64,000 bases of DNA from Caulobacter segnis (GCF_029543125.1 NZ_JARQWW010000002.1:1-64000), one strand, 5' to 3'; numbered from the stretch's first letter, positions 35,885 to 45,719 are shown. Program-made: numbers and translations. The notes: generated by a model from the sequence alone, not told the origin.

Positions 35885-37999
35885 TCACACCAGGTTGATC
35901 AGCTGGTCCATCATCTCCTTGGCCGCCTGGATCAGGCGGGAGGAGGCGTTGTAGGCCTGCTGGTAAGTGGTCATGCTGATCAGTTCTTCATCGAGGTTCA
36001 CCCCCTCGACGGACTGACGGCGGGCGTCGGCCTCCAGCTTCACGGAGTCCGCCGATTGCTGACGCGAGGAGGCGGTGTCCGCCTTGCGGGCGATGGAGCC
36101 GCTGACCTCCGAGAAGAAGGCGCTGAGGCTGCCGGTCGTGGCCCCCATCCCGCCGGTGGCGGAGAAGTGACCCGGCGCATCGCCTGCCTTGGCCAGCGCC
36201 AGCGCGCCGCGGCCGTCGCCGATGACCAGCCCAGCCTGGCCGGGCGTTGCGTTCAGATCCAGCTGTGCGAACGGCAACTTCGACGGGTCGGAAACGATGG
36301 CCGGATCGACGAAGAAGCGGCTTCCGCGATTGCCCCGCTCCGCCGCGCCAAGGCCGAAGAACTGGCTCATGGTCGGGCCGCCCGGCCCTCGCTGGGTGGC
36401 GTCGCTGGTCACCGACAGGGTCACCCCCGCCTGTTTGGGCGTGAAGCTGAGTTCGCCGTACTGGTTCAGCGAGAAGCTGCCCTGAACGCCCAGCCCCGTG
36501 CCGTTGGCGTTCAGCTCGGCCAGCAGGTCGTCCATCGTGCCGCCGGCGGGAATGGTGATGGTCGCGTCCCGGATCAGCTGATTGTTGGCGTCGGTCAGGC
36601 GGAAGATGATCTGCTCGCCGGCGCCGAAGCCGTGGTTGCTGGTCCCGGTCAGGCCGGTCTCATAGCTGGCGAGACCGTCCGATCGGATAAGATCGTTCAT
36701 ACCGAAGAACGAGCCGAACCCTCGGCCCGCCTTGTTGGAGGGATTGGCGGCGTCCTCCGCCAAGGCTACGCCATGATCAGGGGTGGTGGCTTCGATGGTC
36801 AGCCGGCCCGCGGCGAAGCTCGCCGTGCCGAAGCCCGCCAAGGCGCCGTCGAGGTCCGCATCGAAGGTGGCGTCGGTGAAGCCAACCACCGCGCCGCCGT
36901 CGATGGTCATGGTGTGGTTGTCGAAGTCGATCTGGACGTGGCGCTGAACCACGCCGTTCTCGTCCGTGATCGCTACATTGGAGATTCCGGTGAAGCCGGC
37001 GGCGGCGCTTTCCATATCCGCGCCGAAGCCGGTGTTGCGGCCCGTCAGGCGGGCGGGCGCGGGCACCGACGACGAGGCGTTGGCGGCGATGTTGATCTGC
37101 TCCGCCGCGCGGGAGACCATTTCACCCAGCTGATCGGAGATGCCGCCCAGCTCCACATTGCGCAGGGTCATCAGACCGTGGATCTCACCCCCGGTCAGGG
37201 TGAAGCGGCTTTCGGAGTTCGGGACCCCCACGGTGGAGCTGGTGATGTAGCTGTTGCCGCTGTCCGAGCGATGATAGGTCAGCTTCGCGAGGACCGCTCC
37301 GGCCAGCACGACGCCTTCCGTGGTCCGGACGTCGACGCCGCCCATGTCGCGCGGCGAAACCTTCACGTTCATCAGGCCGGACAGCTCGTCGACCAGCTTG
37401 CTCTGGATGTTCTCCGAACCGGTGGCGTCGCCGCCGGTCATCTTCACCGACATGATGTCGGTGTTCAGGCTGTCGATCTGCTCCAGCAGATCGTTGACCC
37501 GATCCACGTTCGCCGCGATGCGCGAGTCCGTGGTCTTGCCCAGATTGGCCAGCGACGCGCCGATGCGGCTGGCCTCGCCCAGGAAATTCTCCATGGCCGA
37601 CACGGCGCTGGACCGGCGCAGGGCCGAGGAAGGATCGTCGGCCGCCGCCGAGAAGGCGGAGAAGACATTGTTCAACTGCGCGAAGAAGGACGTCGGCGCG
37701 CTGGGGTCGCCGAACAGCGACTGGGCGTTGTCCAGGGCGTCCGCGATGGCTGAGGCGCTGGCCGCGTCCGAGGTCGCCCGCAGGCTGGCGGCCTGAAGGA
37801 AACGGTCGGCGACGCGCTTCACCTCCGTCACATCGACGCCGATCCCCATGCCGGCGGAGATACGGTTCTCCTGGCTGACGACCTTGCGGGTGTAGCCGGG
37901 GGTGTTGATGTTGGCGACGTTGTCCGAGACCACCCGCAGGCCGGTCTGCGCCGCCATCAGGCCCGACGTCGCCGCGGAAAGAACTGTATTCAGCGACAT
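35885..37999 (-). CDS. flgK: Flagellar hook-associated protein FlgK
   Basis: A 704-residue protein. It has the rod/hook-protein N-terminus (MSLNTVLSAATSGLMAAQTG, then VVSDNVANINTPGYTRKVV), a long variable middle, and a C-terminal flagellar coil (VNLDEELISMTTYQQAYNASSRLIQAAKEMMDQLINLV). HAP1, exported by the flagellar type III system. First gene of flgK-flgL, divergent from fliK. Longer than the ~550-residue enterobacterial FlgK because of its central insertion. Confidence 0.95.
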   Translation of the reverse strand: MSLNTVLSAATSGLMAAQTGLRVVSDNVANINTPGYTRKVVSQENRISAGMGIGVDVTEVKRVADRFLQAASLRATSDAASASAIADALDNAQSLFGDPSAPTSFFAQLNNVFSAFSAAADDPSSALRRSSAVSAMENFLGEASRIGASLANLGKTTDSRIAANVDRVNDLLEQIDSLNTDIMSVKMTGGDATGSENIQSKLVDELSGLMNVKVSPRDMGGVDVRTTEGVVLAGAVLAKLTYHRSDSGNSYITSSTVGVPNSESRFTLTGGEIHGLMTLRNVELGGISDQLGEMVSRAAEQINIAANASSSVPAPARLTGRNTGFGADMESAAAGFTGISNVAITDENGVVQRHVQIDFDNHTMTIDGGAVVGFTDATFDADLDGALAGFGTASFAAGRLTIEATTPDHGVALAEDAANPSNKAGRGFGSFFGMNDLIRSDGLASYETGLTGTSNHGFGAGEQIIFRLTDANNQLIRDATITIPAGGTMDDLLAELNANGTGLGVQGSFSLNQYGELSFTPKQAGVTLSVTSDATQRGPGGPTMSQFFGLGAAERGNRGSRFFVDPAIVSDPSKLPFAQLDLNATPGQAGLVIGDGRGALALAKAGDAPGHFSATGGMGATTGSLSAFFSEVSGSIARKADTASSRQQSADSVKLEADARRQSVEGVNLDEELISMTTYQQAYNASSRLIQAAKEMMDQLINLV

Positions 38000-38145
38000 G
38001 GCCTAGCGCTCCCGACCGGGCGCGCGACGTTCTCTGCACGGCGAAATCTGCCGGGGCGCGAGAGCGATACGAACGCGGACTACAGGCATCCTGTTGTTTT
38101 CCAACATCTTCTTCGCGACCGATCATCGACCGCGCGTGTCCCCAC

Positions 38146-38160
38146 GCAAAAGCGGCGCCA
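38146..38160 (-). promoter_or_regulatory. Sigma-54 promoter for flgK-flgL
   Basis: On the minus strand TGGCGCCGCTTTTGC has the GG (-24) and GC (-12) exactly 10 bp apart, matching TGGC-N8-TTGC. The predicted start is near 38134, giving a leader of about 135 bases. Late flagellar genes of Caulobacter use sigma-54 with FlbD, and flbD is in this window. Confidence 0.75.
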
Positions 38161-38309
38161 GTCCGTTAACCATGCTGGGCAGGGTTCGCCGGGGTCCCTT
38201 TCGGCCGCCCGCGAAATCCCGGCAAAAAACGCCGCTCATCGCCCTTCCCGCTTGCCAAGCTTCGAAAATTATCTCGAAAAATCAGCGACATAATCATCGG
38301 CTTGTGACT
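38161..38309. promoter_or_regulatory. Region between divergent sigma-54 promoters with possible FlbD (ftr) sites
   Basis: The 149 bp between the two promoters are non-coding and hold GC-rich words such as CCCGGCAAAAAAC (38218-38230) and TTCGCCGGGGTCCC (38185-38198). Upstream-activator (ftr) sites for FlbD are expected here by analogy with the Caulobacter hook cluster. I cannot assign the exact sites. Confidence 0.4.
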
Positions 38310-38324
38310 TGGCCCGGCCTTTGC
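38310..38324 (+). promoter_or_regulatory. Sigma-54 promoter for fliK-flgD-flgE
   Basis: TGGCCCGGCCTTTGC has the GG at 38311-38312 and GC at 38323-38324 with 10 bp between, an almost ideal sigma-54 element. The start is predicted near 38336, about 26 bases before the fliK ATG. Confidence 0.85.
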
Positions 38325-38361
38325 TGAGCGGGTTCCGAAGAACCGACGCATTTCGTGTCGA

Positions 38362-40116
38362 ATGGAATCCGAGGCCGCAAAGCCGATGACCGACGCCGTT
38401 TCCGCAGCCGCCCCTGGCGCCGCGACCGCAGCCTCCCAAGGCGGCGGCCAGGCTGCGTCCGGCTCTGGCGCGGGCTTCGATCTGGTCATGGCGTTGATGG
38501 CCCATCTGGGCGGCGCATCAGGCGAGCCGGGCGCGGAGGGGGAAAAGACCACCGCCGAGACCGCCGAGACCACGGTCGCCGATCCGTTGCTCGCCGCGCC
38601 GACGGACGCCGCCGCGGCCATGATGGCGGCTCTGCTGGCTCCGCAGGTTACGACGCCCGCCCCCGTCGCCGCTGACGGCGAAGTTCCGGACCCGACGGCC
38701 GCCCTCGCCGCCCCCGCGATCGCGACGGGCGAGGACGTCGGCGAACAAGCGGCTCAGCAGCCGGCGTTCAACACCAATATGGCCGTCGCCGACGCCGCGG
38801 ATGAAACGGCCGAGCAGCCTGCGGCTCCCGCCATTCAGGTTCCTGTGGAGGCCGCGGCGTCATCCGAAGGCGAAACGTCTGCGGTGAAACCGGAAGCCAA
38901 GGCCGCGCCGGAAGCGGCGCCCCAGACCCCGGCGCGGACGGCCGCCACGCCTCCGGCCGCCGCTGCGCCCAAGGCGCCGCAGCAGACGGAGCGCCAACCC
39001 CAGACCTCGACCGTCGAGCAAGCGGTCGAGGGCGAACAGACCGACGCCGCCGCGACCCTGGCGCCGCTCCTGCGTGAAGAGGCCGCGCCGACGGTGAAGG
39101 CTTCGGTTCAGCCGGCCAAGACGCCGGCCGCCGACAAGCCGGCCGCACCGGCGGCCCAGCCCGCGGCCGCCGCCTCTGCGGCCGTGGACACGGTGGAAGC
39201 CCAAGCGCCGGTTGAAGACATCCCCGCCACACCGTTGGAGGACGCCGCACCGCAGGCCACGAGCACGGCCGGTCAGCAACCGGCTGCTCAGCAGACCGCT
39301 GTCGTGGCCGTCGCCCCGCGCACGCCGACGCCGGCGCAACCCGCTGGTGAAAGCCTGCGCAGCCGCCGCCTGGATAGCGAAGGCGCCGAGGCTGAAATCG
39401 AGACTGTCCAGACGGCTCAGAGCGCCGCCTCGCCCGCCGCCGGCGCGAAACCCGCGACGGCCAAGGACGGCCCCGCCCCCGACAAGAAGGCCTTCACCGT
39501 CGACGCCGACAAGTCTTCCTCGGCCGCCCAGGTCGAGGCGGCCATGACCGACGCCGCGGCGGAGCTCGCCGAGCCCGCCGCTGAAACCACCAGCGCCGGC
39601 GCGTCATCCTCTTCGTCCAGCGCCGCCGAGACGGCTCGCGCCGACACCGCCGCCGCTGTCCGCGGCTCACCTGAAACCGTCGCCCAGCTTTCGGCCCAGA
39701 TCGCCAAGAAGCTGGAGAACAAGGTCACGCGCTTCGACATCGCCCTCGACCCCGTGGATCTGGGCCGCGTGAATGTGAAGCTGGAGATCGGCCGCGATGG
39801 CCGCGTCACCGCCGCGCTTTCCTTCGAAAAGCCGCAGGCGGCCTCTGAACTCAAGGCTCGCTCCGGCGAGCTTCGCGACGCCCTGCAGCAGGCCGGCTTC
39901 GAGCTGGCGCAGGACGCCCTGACCTTCGACCTCGCCGACCAGGGCGGGAACTCAAACACCTGGGCTCAGCAGCAAGCCTTCGCCGACGACCGCCAGCCGG
40001 CCTGGAACGGCCGCGCCTTCCAGGCGGCGCTGTCGGGCGAAGACGAGCCCCCGCTTTCCAATCCCGCCCTCGACTGGCGCGCCTCCCGCGCCAGCGGGGT
40101 GGATGTCCGGATTTAG
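38362..40116 (+). CDS. fliK: Flagellar hook-length control protein FliK
   Basis: A 584-residue protein. A long Ala/Pro/Thr/Glu-rich, low-complexity N-terminal ruler region (to about residue 430) precedes the compact FliK C-terminal domain (FDIALDPVDLGRVNVKLEIG followed by RDGRVTAALSFEKP, then LRDALQQAGFELAQDALTFDL). It measures hook length and switches export specificity. Starts are possible at 38362 or 38386. It is the first gene of the hook operon downstream of the sigma-54 promoter. Confidence 0.88.
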   Translation: MESEAAKPMTDAVSAAAPGAATAASQGGGQAASGSGAGFDLVMALMAHLGGASGEPGAEGEKTTAETAETTVADPLLAAPTDAAAAMMAALLAPQVTTPAPVAADGEVPDPTAALAAPAIATGEDVGEQAAQQPAFNTNMAVADAADETAEQPAAPAIQVPVEAAASSEGETSAVKPEAKAAPEAAPQTPARTAATPPAAAAPKAPQQTERQPQTSTVEQAVEGEQTDAAATLAPLLREEAAPTVKASVQPAKTPAADKPAAPAAQPAAAASAAVDTVEAQAPVEDIPATPLEDAAPQATSTAGQQPAAQQTAVVAVAPRTPTPAQPAGESLRSRRLDSEGAEAEIETVQTAQSAASPAAGAKPATAKDGPAPDKKAFTVDADKSSSAAQVEAAMTDAAAELAEPAAETTSAGASSSSSSAAETARADTAAAVRGSPETVAQLSAQIAKKLENKVTRFDIALDPVDLGRVNVKLEIGRDGRVTAALSFEKPQAASELKARSGELRDALQQAGFELAQDALTFDLADQGGNSNTWAQQQAFADDRQPAWNGRAFQAALSGEDEPPLSNPALDWRASRASGVDVRI

Positions 40117-40126
40117 GATTAGGACC

Positions 40127-40843
40127 ATGGTAGACGCCGTCGCCGCTAACGGGACCTCCATCGCCAGCCGCCAGGCGAACTCCCGCAACACCCTGGCCGG
40201 CAGCCAGGAGACGTTCCTCGCCCTGCTGACAACCCAGTTGAAGAACCAGGACCCCCTGGCCCCGGTGGATTCCACCCAGTTCGTCACCCAGACCGTGCAG
40301 ATGGTCGGCGTCGAGCAACAGCTGATGACCAACGACCTGCTGACCGCCCTGGTCGGCATGAACGACGGCGGCCTCAATGAATCCGCGAGCATGCTCGGCA
40401 AGATGATCATCGCTGACGGAGCCCAGCAGAGCATCGGCGACACCGGCAAGGCGACCTGGACCTACGATCTCGGCGCCGACGCCAAGTACAGCAAGCTTGA
40501 GATCGTCGACTCCGCCGGCAAGGTGGTGAAGACCGTCGAGCCGGAAGGCGACGCCAACAAGAAGGGGTCGCACACCTACAGCTGGGACGGCGTGCTCGGC
40601 CAAGGCGAGGACGGCAAGCCGATCTACGCCAAGAAGGGCACGTCCTACACGATGCGCGTCAAGGCCATGAACGCCACCGGCGGCGCGGTCGACGCGACCA
40701 CCAACATCACCGGCTTGGCGACCTCCGTCGCCATTGAGGGCGGCCAGTCCGTCCTCACCGTCAACGGCAAGAAGGTGCCGATGAGCTCTGTGATCGGCAT
40801 GGCCACTCCGCCGGCTCAGACCGACACCGACGCAGACACCTGA
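40127..40843 (+). CDS. flgD: Flagellar hook assembly (capping) protein FlgD
   Basis: A 238-residue protein. The conserved N-terminal block ETFLALLTTQLKNQDPLAPVDSTQFVTQ, then MVGVEQQLMTN, precedes a FlgD Ig-like/tudor C-terminal part (LEIVDSAGKVVKTVEP...HTYSWDG). It is the scaffold that caps the growing hook. The ATG at 40127 has AGGATTAGG upstream. It lies 10 bp after the fliK stop. Confidence 0.94.
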   Translation: MVDAVAANGTSIASRQANSRNTLAGSQETFLALLTTQLKNQDPLAPVDSTQFVTQTVQMVGVEQQLMTNDLLTALVGMNDGGLNESASMLGKMIIADGAQQSIGDTGKATWTYDLGADAKYSKLEIVDSAGKVVKTVEPEGDANKKGSHTYSWDGVLGQGEDGKPIYAKKGTSYTMRVKAMNATGGAVDATTNITGLATSVAIEGGQSVLTVNGKKVPMSSVIGMATPPAQTDTDADT

Positions 40844-40876
40844 ACCCATCAACACGGGCGCCAGAACGGCGCCGTC

Positions 40877-40893
40877 GCGGCCCCAAGGGCCGC
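40877..40893 (+). other. Stem-loop between flgD and flgE
   Basis: GCGGCCC-CAA-GGGCCGC is a 7-bp perfect stem with a 3-base loop in the 99-bp gap before flgE. It could stabilise or separate the flgE message, which is needed in far higher amount than fliK and flgD. Confidence 0.4.
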
Positions 40894-40942
40894 AACCGCA
40901 AACAGCGCTGGAAGACCAAAGTCATCCTGAAGGACCATTGAG

Positions 40943-42406
40943 ATGAGCATCAACAGCGCCATGCTCGCCGGCGTCTCCGGCCTGGTCGCGAATTCGTCGG
41001 CCCTCGCCGCGATCTCCGACAACATCGCGAACGTCAACACCGTCGGCTACAAGCGCACGACGGCCAACTTCTCCTCGCTGGTCACTTCCAGCTCCAAGGC
41101 CTCGAACTACTCGGCTGGCGGCCTGAAGGCCATCACGCACAAGTACGTGCGGCAGGAGGGGAACCACATGGGGACCTCCTCGAACCTCGATCTGGCGATC
41201 AGCGGTTCGGGCTTCTTCGTCACCACCACGAAGTCGGAAAACAACCTGCCGACCGACCAGCGCCTGTTCACGCGCGCCGGCGCCTTCGTGATCGACGACC
41301 TTGGCTATCTGCGCAACGACGCCGGCCTCTATCTGCAGGGCTGGCTCGCCGACAACCTGACCGGCGAGATCACCACCGATCCGTCCGACCTGAGCCAGCT
41401 GGACACCATCAACGTCTCCGGCACCGGAGGCACCGCCGAGGCGACGACCCGCGTGGCCATCAGCGCCAACCTGAGCAACCAGCAGCCCACCACCACCTTC
41501 TGGACGGATGGCAACGGCGACGGGATCTACGATCCTGGCGAAGAGAACTACAATCTGGCCGACGCCAACCAGATGGCGGAATGGCACGCCACCGGCGGCA
41601 CCAGCGGCCTGGAGCCGGACTTCGAGATCAACATTCCGGTCTCCGACTCCCAGGGCAGTCAGCGCAACATCACCATGGCCTTCATGCGCCACGGTGACGC
41701 CAACACCTGGGTGGTGGAAGTCTATGGCGACCCGTCGATCATCGACGACGGCGGCGCACCGAACCTGGGCAAGATCGCCAGCGGTACGGTCAACTTCAAT
41801 CCGGACGGCACCATCAGCACCGCGGACGAGACCCTGGGCGGCCTGTTCCCCGGCGCCGGCGGCGGCAATCCGCCCATGATCAACATCGCAGCATCCGACG
41901 ACGCCGCGGCCACCGGTCCCAAGTGGGCCACGGCCCTGGGCATCGCGGAACAGAACATCCAGATCGACCTGACCACCGCCCCCGGCGGCCTGACCCAGTT
42001 CTCCAGCCTGTCGGAAGCCCAGAACATCTCGGCCAACGGCACCCCCTTCGGCGTTCTGGCCGACGTGCAGATCGACAAGGAAGGCTACGTCACCGCCATT
42101 TACGAGAACGGCACGACCCGCCGCCTGGCCCAGGTCGCCATCGCCACGTTCTCGAACCCCGACGCCCTGATCTCGCAAAACGGCAACGCTTACCAAGTGT
42201 CCCGCGAGAGCGGCACCTACACCCTGAAGGCTCCCGGGGCCGGCGGCGCTGGTGAGATCGATCCTTCAACTCTGGAAGCGTCGACTGTCGACCTCTCCAC
42301 TGAGTTCACCGGCCTGATCACCACGCAACGCGCCTACTCTGCGGCATCGAAAATCATCACCACCGCCGACGAGATGCTTGAGCAACTCCTGAACATTAAG
42401 AGGTAA
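40943..42406 (+). CDS. flgE: Flagellar hook protein FlgE
   Basis: A 487-residue protein. N-terminal MSINSAMLAGVSGLVANSSA, then LAAISDNIANVNTVGYKRT, and C-terminal VDLSTEFTGLITTQRAYSAASKIITTADEMLEQLLNIKR are the rod/hook signature helices. The middle carries the DLAISGSGFFVT and hook D1/D2 regions. It is the main hook subunit. Third gene of the hook operon; the AAGGACC ribosome site is close to the ATG. No clear terminator follows; the next 168 bp are AT-richer regulatory DNA. Confidence 0.96.
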   Translation: MSINSAMLAGVSGLVANSSALAAISDNIANVNTVGYKRTTANFSSLVTSSSKASNYSAGGLKAITHKYVRQEGNHMGTSSNLDLAISGSGFFVTTTKSENNLPTDQRLFTRAGAFVIDDLGYLRNDAGLYLQGWLADNLTGEITTDPSDLSQLDTINVSGTGGTAEATTRVAISANLSNQQPTTTFWTDGNGDGIYDPGEENYNLADANQMAEWHATGGTSGLEPDFEINIPVSDSQGSQRNITMAFMRHGDANTWVVEVYGDPSIIDDGGAPNLGKIASGTVNFNPDGTISTADETLGGLFPGAGGGNPPMINIAASDDAAATGPKWATALGIAEQNIQIDLTTAPGGLTQFSSLSEAQNISANGTPFGVLADVQIDKEGYVTAIYENGTTRRLAQVAIATFSNPDALISQNGNAYQVSRESGTYTLKAPGAGGAGEIDPSTLEASTVDLSTEFTGLITTQRAYSAASKIITTADEMLEQLLNIKR

Positions 42407-42415
42407 TTACTCTCT

Positions 42416-42429
42416 TTAACGGAGTTTAA
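42416..42429 (+). promoter_or_regulatory. CtrA-like box (TTAA-N6-TTAA) upstream of sciP
   Basis: TTAACGGAGTTTAA has two TTAA half-sites with a 6-base spacer, one base shorter than the Caulobacter consensus TTAA-N7-TTAA. It lies about 145 bp before sciP and just after flgE. Confidence 0.4.
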
Positions 42430-42504
42430 TTCGAGTGTTTCACCTCGGAACAATAGAGAACACAAACGCAGTGCAGCGCCTTAGTGGAATTTTTACTATC
42501 GCAA

Positions 42505-42519
42505 TTAAGTCGCTGTTAT
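42505..42519 (+). promoter_or_regulatory. CtrA-like box (TTAA-N7-TTAT) upstream of sciP
   Basis: TTAAGTCGCTGTTAT matches the CtrA consensus with one mismatch in the second half-site and correct N7 spacing, about 55 bp before the sciP start. In Caulobacter sciP is made late in a CtrA-dependent manner, so this is the expected place for an activating site. Confidence 0.5.
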
Positions 42520-42574
42520 CGCCCGGCGCCTATGTTCCGTTCTCAATTGTGATGTTGAGAAGGGCGTAGGAACG

Positions 42575-42856
42575 ATGCTGCAAGAGCAACGCATCAATAG
42601 CCGGGGCGAAAAGTACGTGATCGGTCCGACCGGCGCGCCGCTGACGCTGTCGGACCTGCCGCCGGCCGCGACTGAGCGCTGGGTCATCCGCCGCAAGGCG
42701 GAAGTCGTCGCGGCTGTCCGCGGCGGCCTCCTGTCGCTCGAAGAAGCCTGCGAGCGCTATCGCCTGACCAGCGAAGAGTTCGCTGGCTGGCAGAAGTCGA
42801 TCGAACGCCATGGCCTTGCGGGCCTGCGCACGACGCGGCTGCAGCAGTACCGCTAG
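42575..42856 (+). CDS. sciP: CtrA inhibitor SciP (DUF1153)
   Basis: A 93-residue protein that is all DUF1153: MLQEQRINSRGEKYVIGPTG, ATERWVIRRKAEVVAAVRGGLLSLEEACERYRLTSEEFAGWQ, a helix-turn-helix of the trp-repressor-like kind. By family knowledge SciP binds CtrA and blocks its activation of transcription in the swarmer (G1) phase. A TAGGAACG ribosome site precedes the ATG. Its position between flgE and fliF is the same as in Caulobacter. Confidence 0.93.
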   Translation: MLQEQRINSRGEKYVIGPTGAPLTLSDLPPAATERWVIRRKAEVVAAVRGGLLSLEEACERYRLTSEEFAGWQKSIERHGLAGLRTTRLQQYR

Positions 42857-42883
42857 TCAACCCTTAACGGGCTGAACTGCCAC

Positions 42884-42914
42884 GCGGCCGCGTCCTGACA
42901 AGGGACGCGGCCGC
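42884..42914 (+). terminator. Strong 12-bp stem-loop after sciP
   Basis: GCGGCCGCGTCC (42884-42895) and GGACGCGGCCGC (42903-42914) are a perfect inverted repeat with a 7-base loop. No T-run follows. It sits just upstream of the fliF promoter region, so it probably insulates fliF from sciP and hook transcription. Confidence 0.6.
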
Positions 42915-42942
42915 TGCGCGTTAAGGAGTCGCCTAACGGAAA

Positions 42943-42957
42943 TTAACCATTGGTTTA
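42943..42957 (+). promoter_or_regulatory. CtrA-like box (TTAA-N7-TTTA) upstream of fliF
   Basis: TTAACCATTGGTTTA: a first half-site in the full TTAACC form, N7 spacing, and one mismatch in the second TTAA. It lies about 40 bp before the fliF start codon. fliF is a class II, CtrA-activated operon in Caulobacter, so this is a good candidate. Confidence 0.6.
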
Positions 42958-42998
42958 CCCTGCACTGGGTAAATCCTGCCTAGCGGAGGACGCAGGCG

Positions 42999-44696
42999 GT
43001 GCGTCTTCCCGACCGAGGGGGTCAGGCGCGCGTGGAAAAGTTTACAGGCGCCATTCAGAAGTTCGGCATCGGCCGGCTCGCCACGCTGATCGGCGTAGGC
43101 GCGGGCGTCGCCGCGGCCTTGATCGCCATCGTCATGATGGTGACCCGTGAACCCGAGTCCCTGCTCTATTCCAACCTCGACCTGAAGGAAGCCTCCGAGG
43201 TCACTTCCGCCCTCGACCAGGCCGGCGTGAAGTACAGCCTGAAGGGCGACGGTTCGACCATCATGGTCGCCCGCGACAAGGTCGCCTCCACCCGCCTGCT
43301 GATCTCCGGCAAGGGCCTCGTGACCTCCGGCTCCGTGGGCTACGAGATCTTCGACTCCAACAACGTCCTCGGCCAGACCGACTTCGTGCAGCAACTGAAC
43401 CGTCAGCGCGCGCTGGAAGGCGAACTGGCCCGCACCATCCGCGCCCTGGACGGCGTCAGCTCCGTCCGCGTCCACCTGAACCTGCCCAAGCGCCAACTGT
43501 TCGAAGAGGACGCCGAGCGTCCCTCGGCCGCCGTGACCATCGGCGTCGGCGCCCGCGGTCCGTCGGCAGACATGGTCCGCGCCGTTCAGAACCTGGTGGC
43601 CGGCGCCGTGCCGAACCTTCAGGCCAACGCGGTCACCGTCATCGACCAGCACGGCAAGACCCTGTCCGAGGGCGGCGACGGCCTGGGCGGCAAGATGGCT
43701 GACGACCGCAAGTCCGAGGTCGAGGCCCGTATCGCCAAGACCGTCAAGGAACTGGTCGAGGGCGTGGTCGGCGCCGGCAATGTCCGCGTCAACGTCTCCG
43801 CCGACCTGAACCTGAACCGCGTCACCCTTCAGGAAGAGCGTTTCGATCCGGAAGGCCAGGTCATCCGCTCGGAAAGCACCAACGAACAGACCGCCGAAGA
43901 GCGCCGCCAGGAAGAGAGCGTCGGCGCGACCGCAGCCTCGAACATCCCGGGCCAGCAAGGTCAGAACGGCTTTCAGGCCCTGGGCTCCAACTCGCGCGGC
44001 GCCGACAGCGTCACCAACTACGAAATCTCCAAGACCATGCGGACCGAGGTCGTGGAGCCTGGCCAGATCCGCAAGATCTCGGTGGCCGTGGCCGTCGACG
44101 GCGTCACCGCCCCTCCCGGCGAGAATGGCGAACCCGGCGCCTACACCCCGCGCAACGCCGAAGAGATGCAACGCATCCAGGAACTGGTCCGCGCCGCCGT
44201 CGGCTACGACCAGAACCGCGGCGACCAGCTGAACGTCGTCAATGTCCGCTTCGCCCGCGATCCGGGTGAAGGCGTCACCGCCGCCAGCCCGCTGAACGGC
44301 TTCGACAAAAACGACATCATGCGCGCCGTGGAGCTGGGCGTTCTGGGCGTCGTCGCCGCCCTGCTGATCTTCTTCGTCATCCGCCCGATGATGAAGCCCA
44401 AGGCCGCGCTGACGCCGGGCCAGAACCTGGCCGCCATCGCGGCGGACGGCGCGCAGCCCATGGTCACCCGTCTGGTCACCATGCCGGACGGCGGCACCCA
44501 GATGATCCAGGTTCCGGCCGAAGAGGACGCTCTCGCCCTGCCTGGTCCGCAATCGGAGTTCGACCAGCGCATCGACATCGCCAAGATCGAAGGCCAGGTG
44601 AAGGCCTCCTCCATCAAGCGCGTGTCCGAGTTCGTCGAGAAGCACCCGGAGGAATCCGTCGCGATCCTCCGTAGCTGGCTGCACGAGTCGAACTGA
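42999..44696 (+). CDS. fliF: Flagellar MS-ring protein FliF
   Basis: A 565-residue protein. An N-terminal membrane helix ([22 protein letters not shown]) and a C-terminal one ([21 protein letters not shown]) flank the periplasmic ring-building motifs ([20 protein letters not shown], then [20 protein letters not shown]). The cytoplasmic tail that binds FliG is at the end. I use the GTG at 42999 because GGAGGA lies 9 bases upstream; a GTG at 43032 is an alternative. First gene of fliF-fliG-fliH-fliN-flbD. Its stop overlaps the fliG ATG (TGATG). Confidence 0.95.
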   Translation: MRLPDRGGQARVEKFTGAIQKFGIGRLATLIGVGAGVAAALIAIVMMVTREPESLLYSNLDLKEASEVTSALDQAGVKYSLKGDGSTIMVARDKVASTRLLISGKGLVTSGSVGYEIFDSNNVLGQTDFVQQLNRQRALEGELARTIRALDGVSSVRVHLNLPKRQLFEEDAERPSAAVTIGVGARGPSADMVRAVQNLVAGAVPNLQANAVTVIDQHGKTLSEGGDGLGGKMADDRKSEVEARIAKTVKELVEGVVGAGNVRVNVSADLNLNRVTLQEERFDPEGQVIRSESTNEQTAEERRQEESVGATAASNIPGQQGQNGFQALGSNSRGADSVTNYEISKTMRTEVVEPGQIRKISVAVAVDGVTAPPGENGEPGAYTPRNAEEMQRIQELVRAAVGYDQNRGDQLNVVNVRFARDPGEGVTAASPLNGFDKNDIMRAVELGVLGVVAALLIFFVIRPMMKPKAALTPGQNLAAIAADGAQPMVTRLVTMPDGGTQMIQVPAEEDALALPGPQSEFDQRIDIAKIEGQVKASSIKRVSEFVEKHPEESVAILRSWLHESN

Positions 44697-45718
44697 TGGC
44701 CAAGCTCAAGGCGGTCGACGACATCAAGAACCTGGCCGGCCCGGAGAAGGCCGCCATCGTCCTGCTGGCGCTGGGCGAAGAGCATACGGCCATCTGGGAA
44801 GCCCTGGACGACGAGGAGATCAAGGAAGTCTCCCAAGCCATGGCCTCGCTCGGCACCGTCTCGGCCTCGGTGGTCGAAGAGCTGCTGGTCGAGTTCGTGT
44901 CGGGCATGAGCTCGACCGGCGCGATCATGGGCTCCTACGAACAGACCCAGCGCCTGCTGTCCTCCTTCATGCCGATCGAAAAGGTCGAGGCGCTGATGGA
45001 GGAGATCCGTGGTCCGGCCGGCCGGACCATGTGGGACAAGCTGGGCAACGTGAACGAGGGCGTGCTCGCCAACTACCTGAAGAACGAGTACCCGCAGACC
45101 GTCGCCGTGGTGCTGTCGAAGGTCAAAAGCGACCACGCCGCCCGCGTCCTGGCCTCGCTGCCGGAAGACTTCGCCCTGGAATGCGTCACCCGCATGCTGC
45201 GGATGGAGCCGGTCCAGCGCGAGATCCTCGACAAGATCGAACAGACCCTCCGCACCGAATTCATGTCGAACCTGGCGCGCACGTCCAAGCGCGACAGCCA
45301 CGAAATGATGGCGGAGATCTTCAACAACTTCGACCGCCAGACCGAAGCCCGCTTCATCGCCGCCCTCGAAGAGCGCAACCGCGACAGCGCCGAGCGCATC
45401 CGCGCCCTGATGTTCGTCTTCGAAGACCTGGGCAAGCTGGATCCGGGCGGCGTGCAGACCCTGCTCCGCGCCGTGGACAAGGACCAGCTGGCCCTGGCGC
45501 TGAAGGGCGCCTCGGACGGCCTGCGCGAGATGTTCTTCTCCAACATGTCCGAACGCGCCGCCAAGATCATGCGCGAAGACATGGAGACCATGGGTCCCGT
45601 GCGCCTGCGCGACGTGGACCAGGCGCAGGTCGCCATGGTCCAGGTCGCCAAGGACCTCGCCGCCAAGGGCGAGATCATGCTGGCCGGCCAGGGCGGCGAC
45701 GACGAGCTGATCTACTGA
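44696..45718 (+). CDS. fliG: Flagellar motor switch protein FliG
   Basis: A 340-residue protein, normal for FliG. The N-terminal domain ([20 protein letters not shown]) binds FliF. The middle domain has an EHPQT-like segment ([14 protein letters not shown]), and the C-terminal charged helix ([34 protein letters not shown]) contacts the stator. It is the torque-generating rotor protein. One-base start/stop overlap with fliF; next gene 1 base downstream. Confidence 0.97.
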   Translation: MAKLKAVDDIKNLAGPEKAAIVLLALGEEHTAIWEALDDEEIKEVSQAMASLGTVSASVVEELLVEFVSGMSSTGAIMGSYEQTQRLLSSFMPIEKVEALMEEIRGPAGRTMWDKLGNVNEGVLANYLKNEYPQTVAVVLSKVKSDHAARVLASLPEDFALECVTRMLRMEPVQREILDKIEQTLRTEFMSNLARTSKRDSHEMMAEIFNNFDRQTEARFIAALEERNRDSAERIRALMFVFEDLGKLDPGGVQTLLRAVDKDQLALALKGASDGLREMFFSNMSERAAKIMREDMETMGPVRLRDVDQAQVAMVQVAKDLAAKGEIMLAGQGGDDELIY

Positions 45719-45719
45719 C

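Noticed and set aside
42857-42998. Small RNA gene between sciP and fliF
   Set aside because: There is a strong stem-loop but no separate promoter. The geometry suits a terminator followed by a CtrA-type box.
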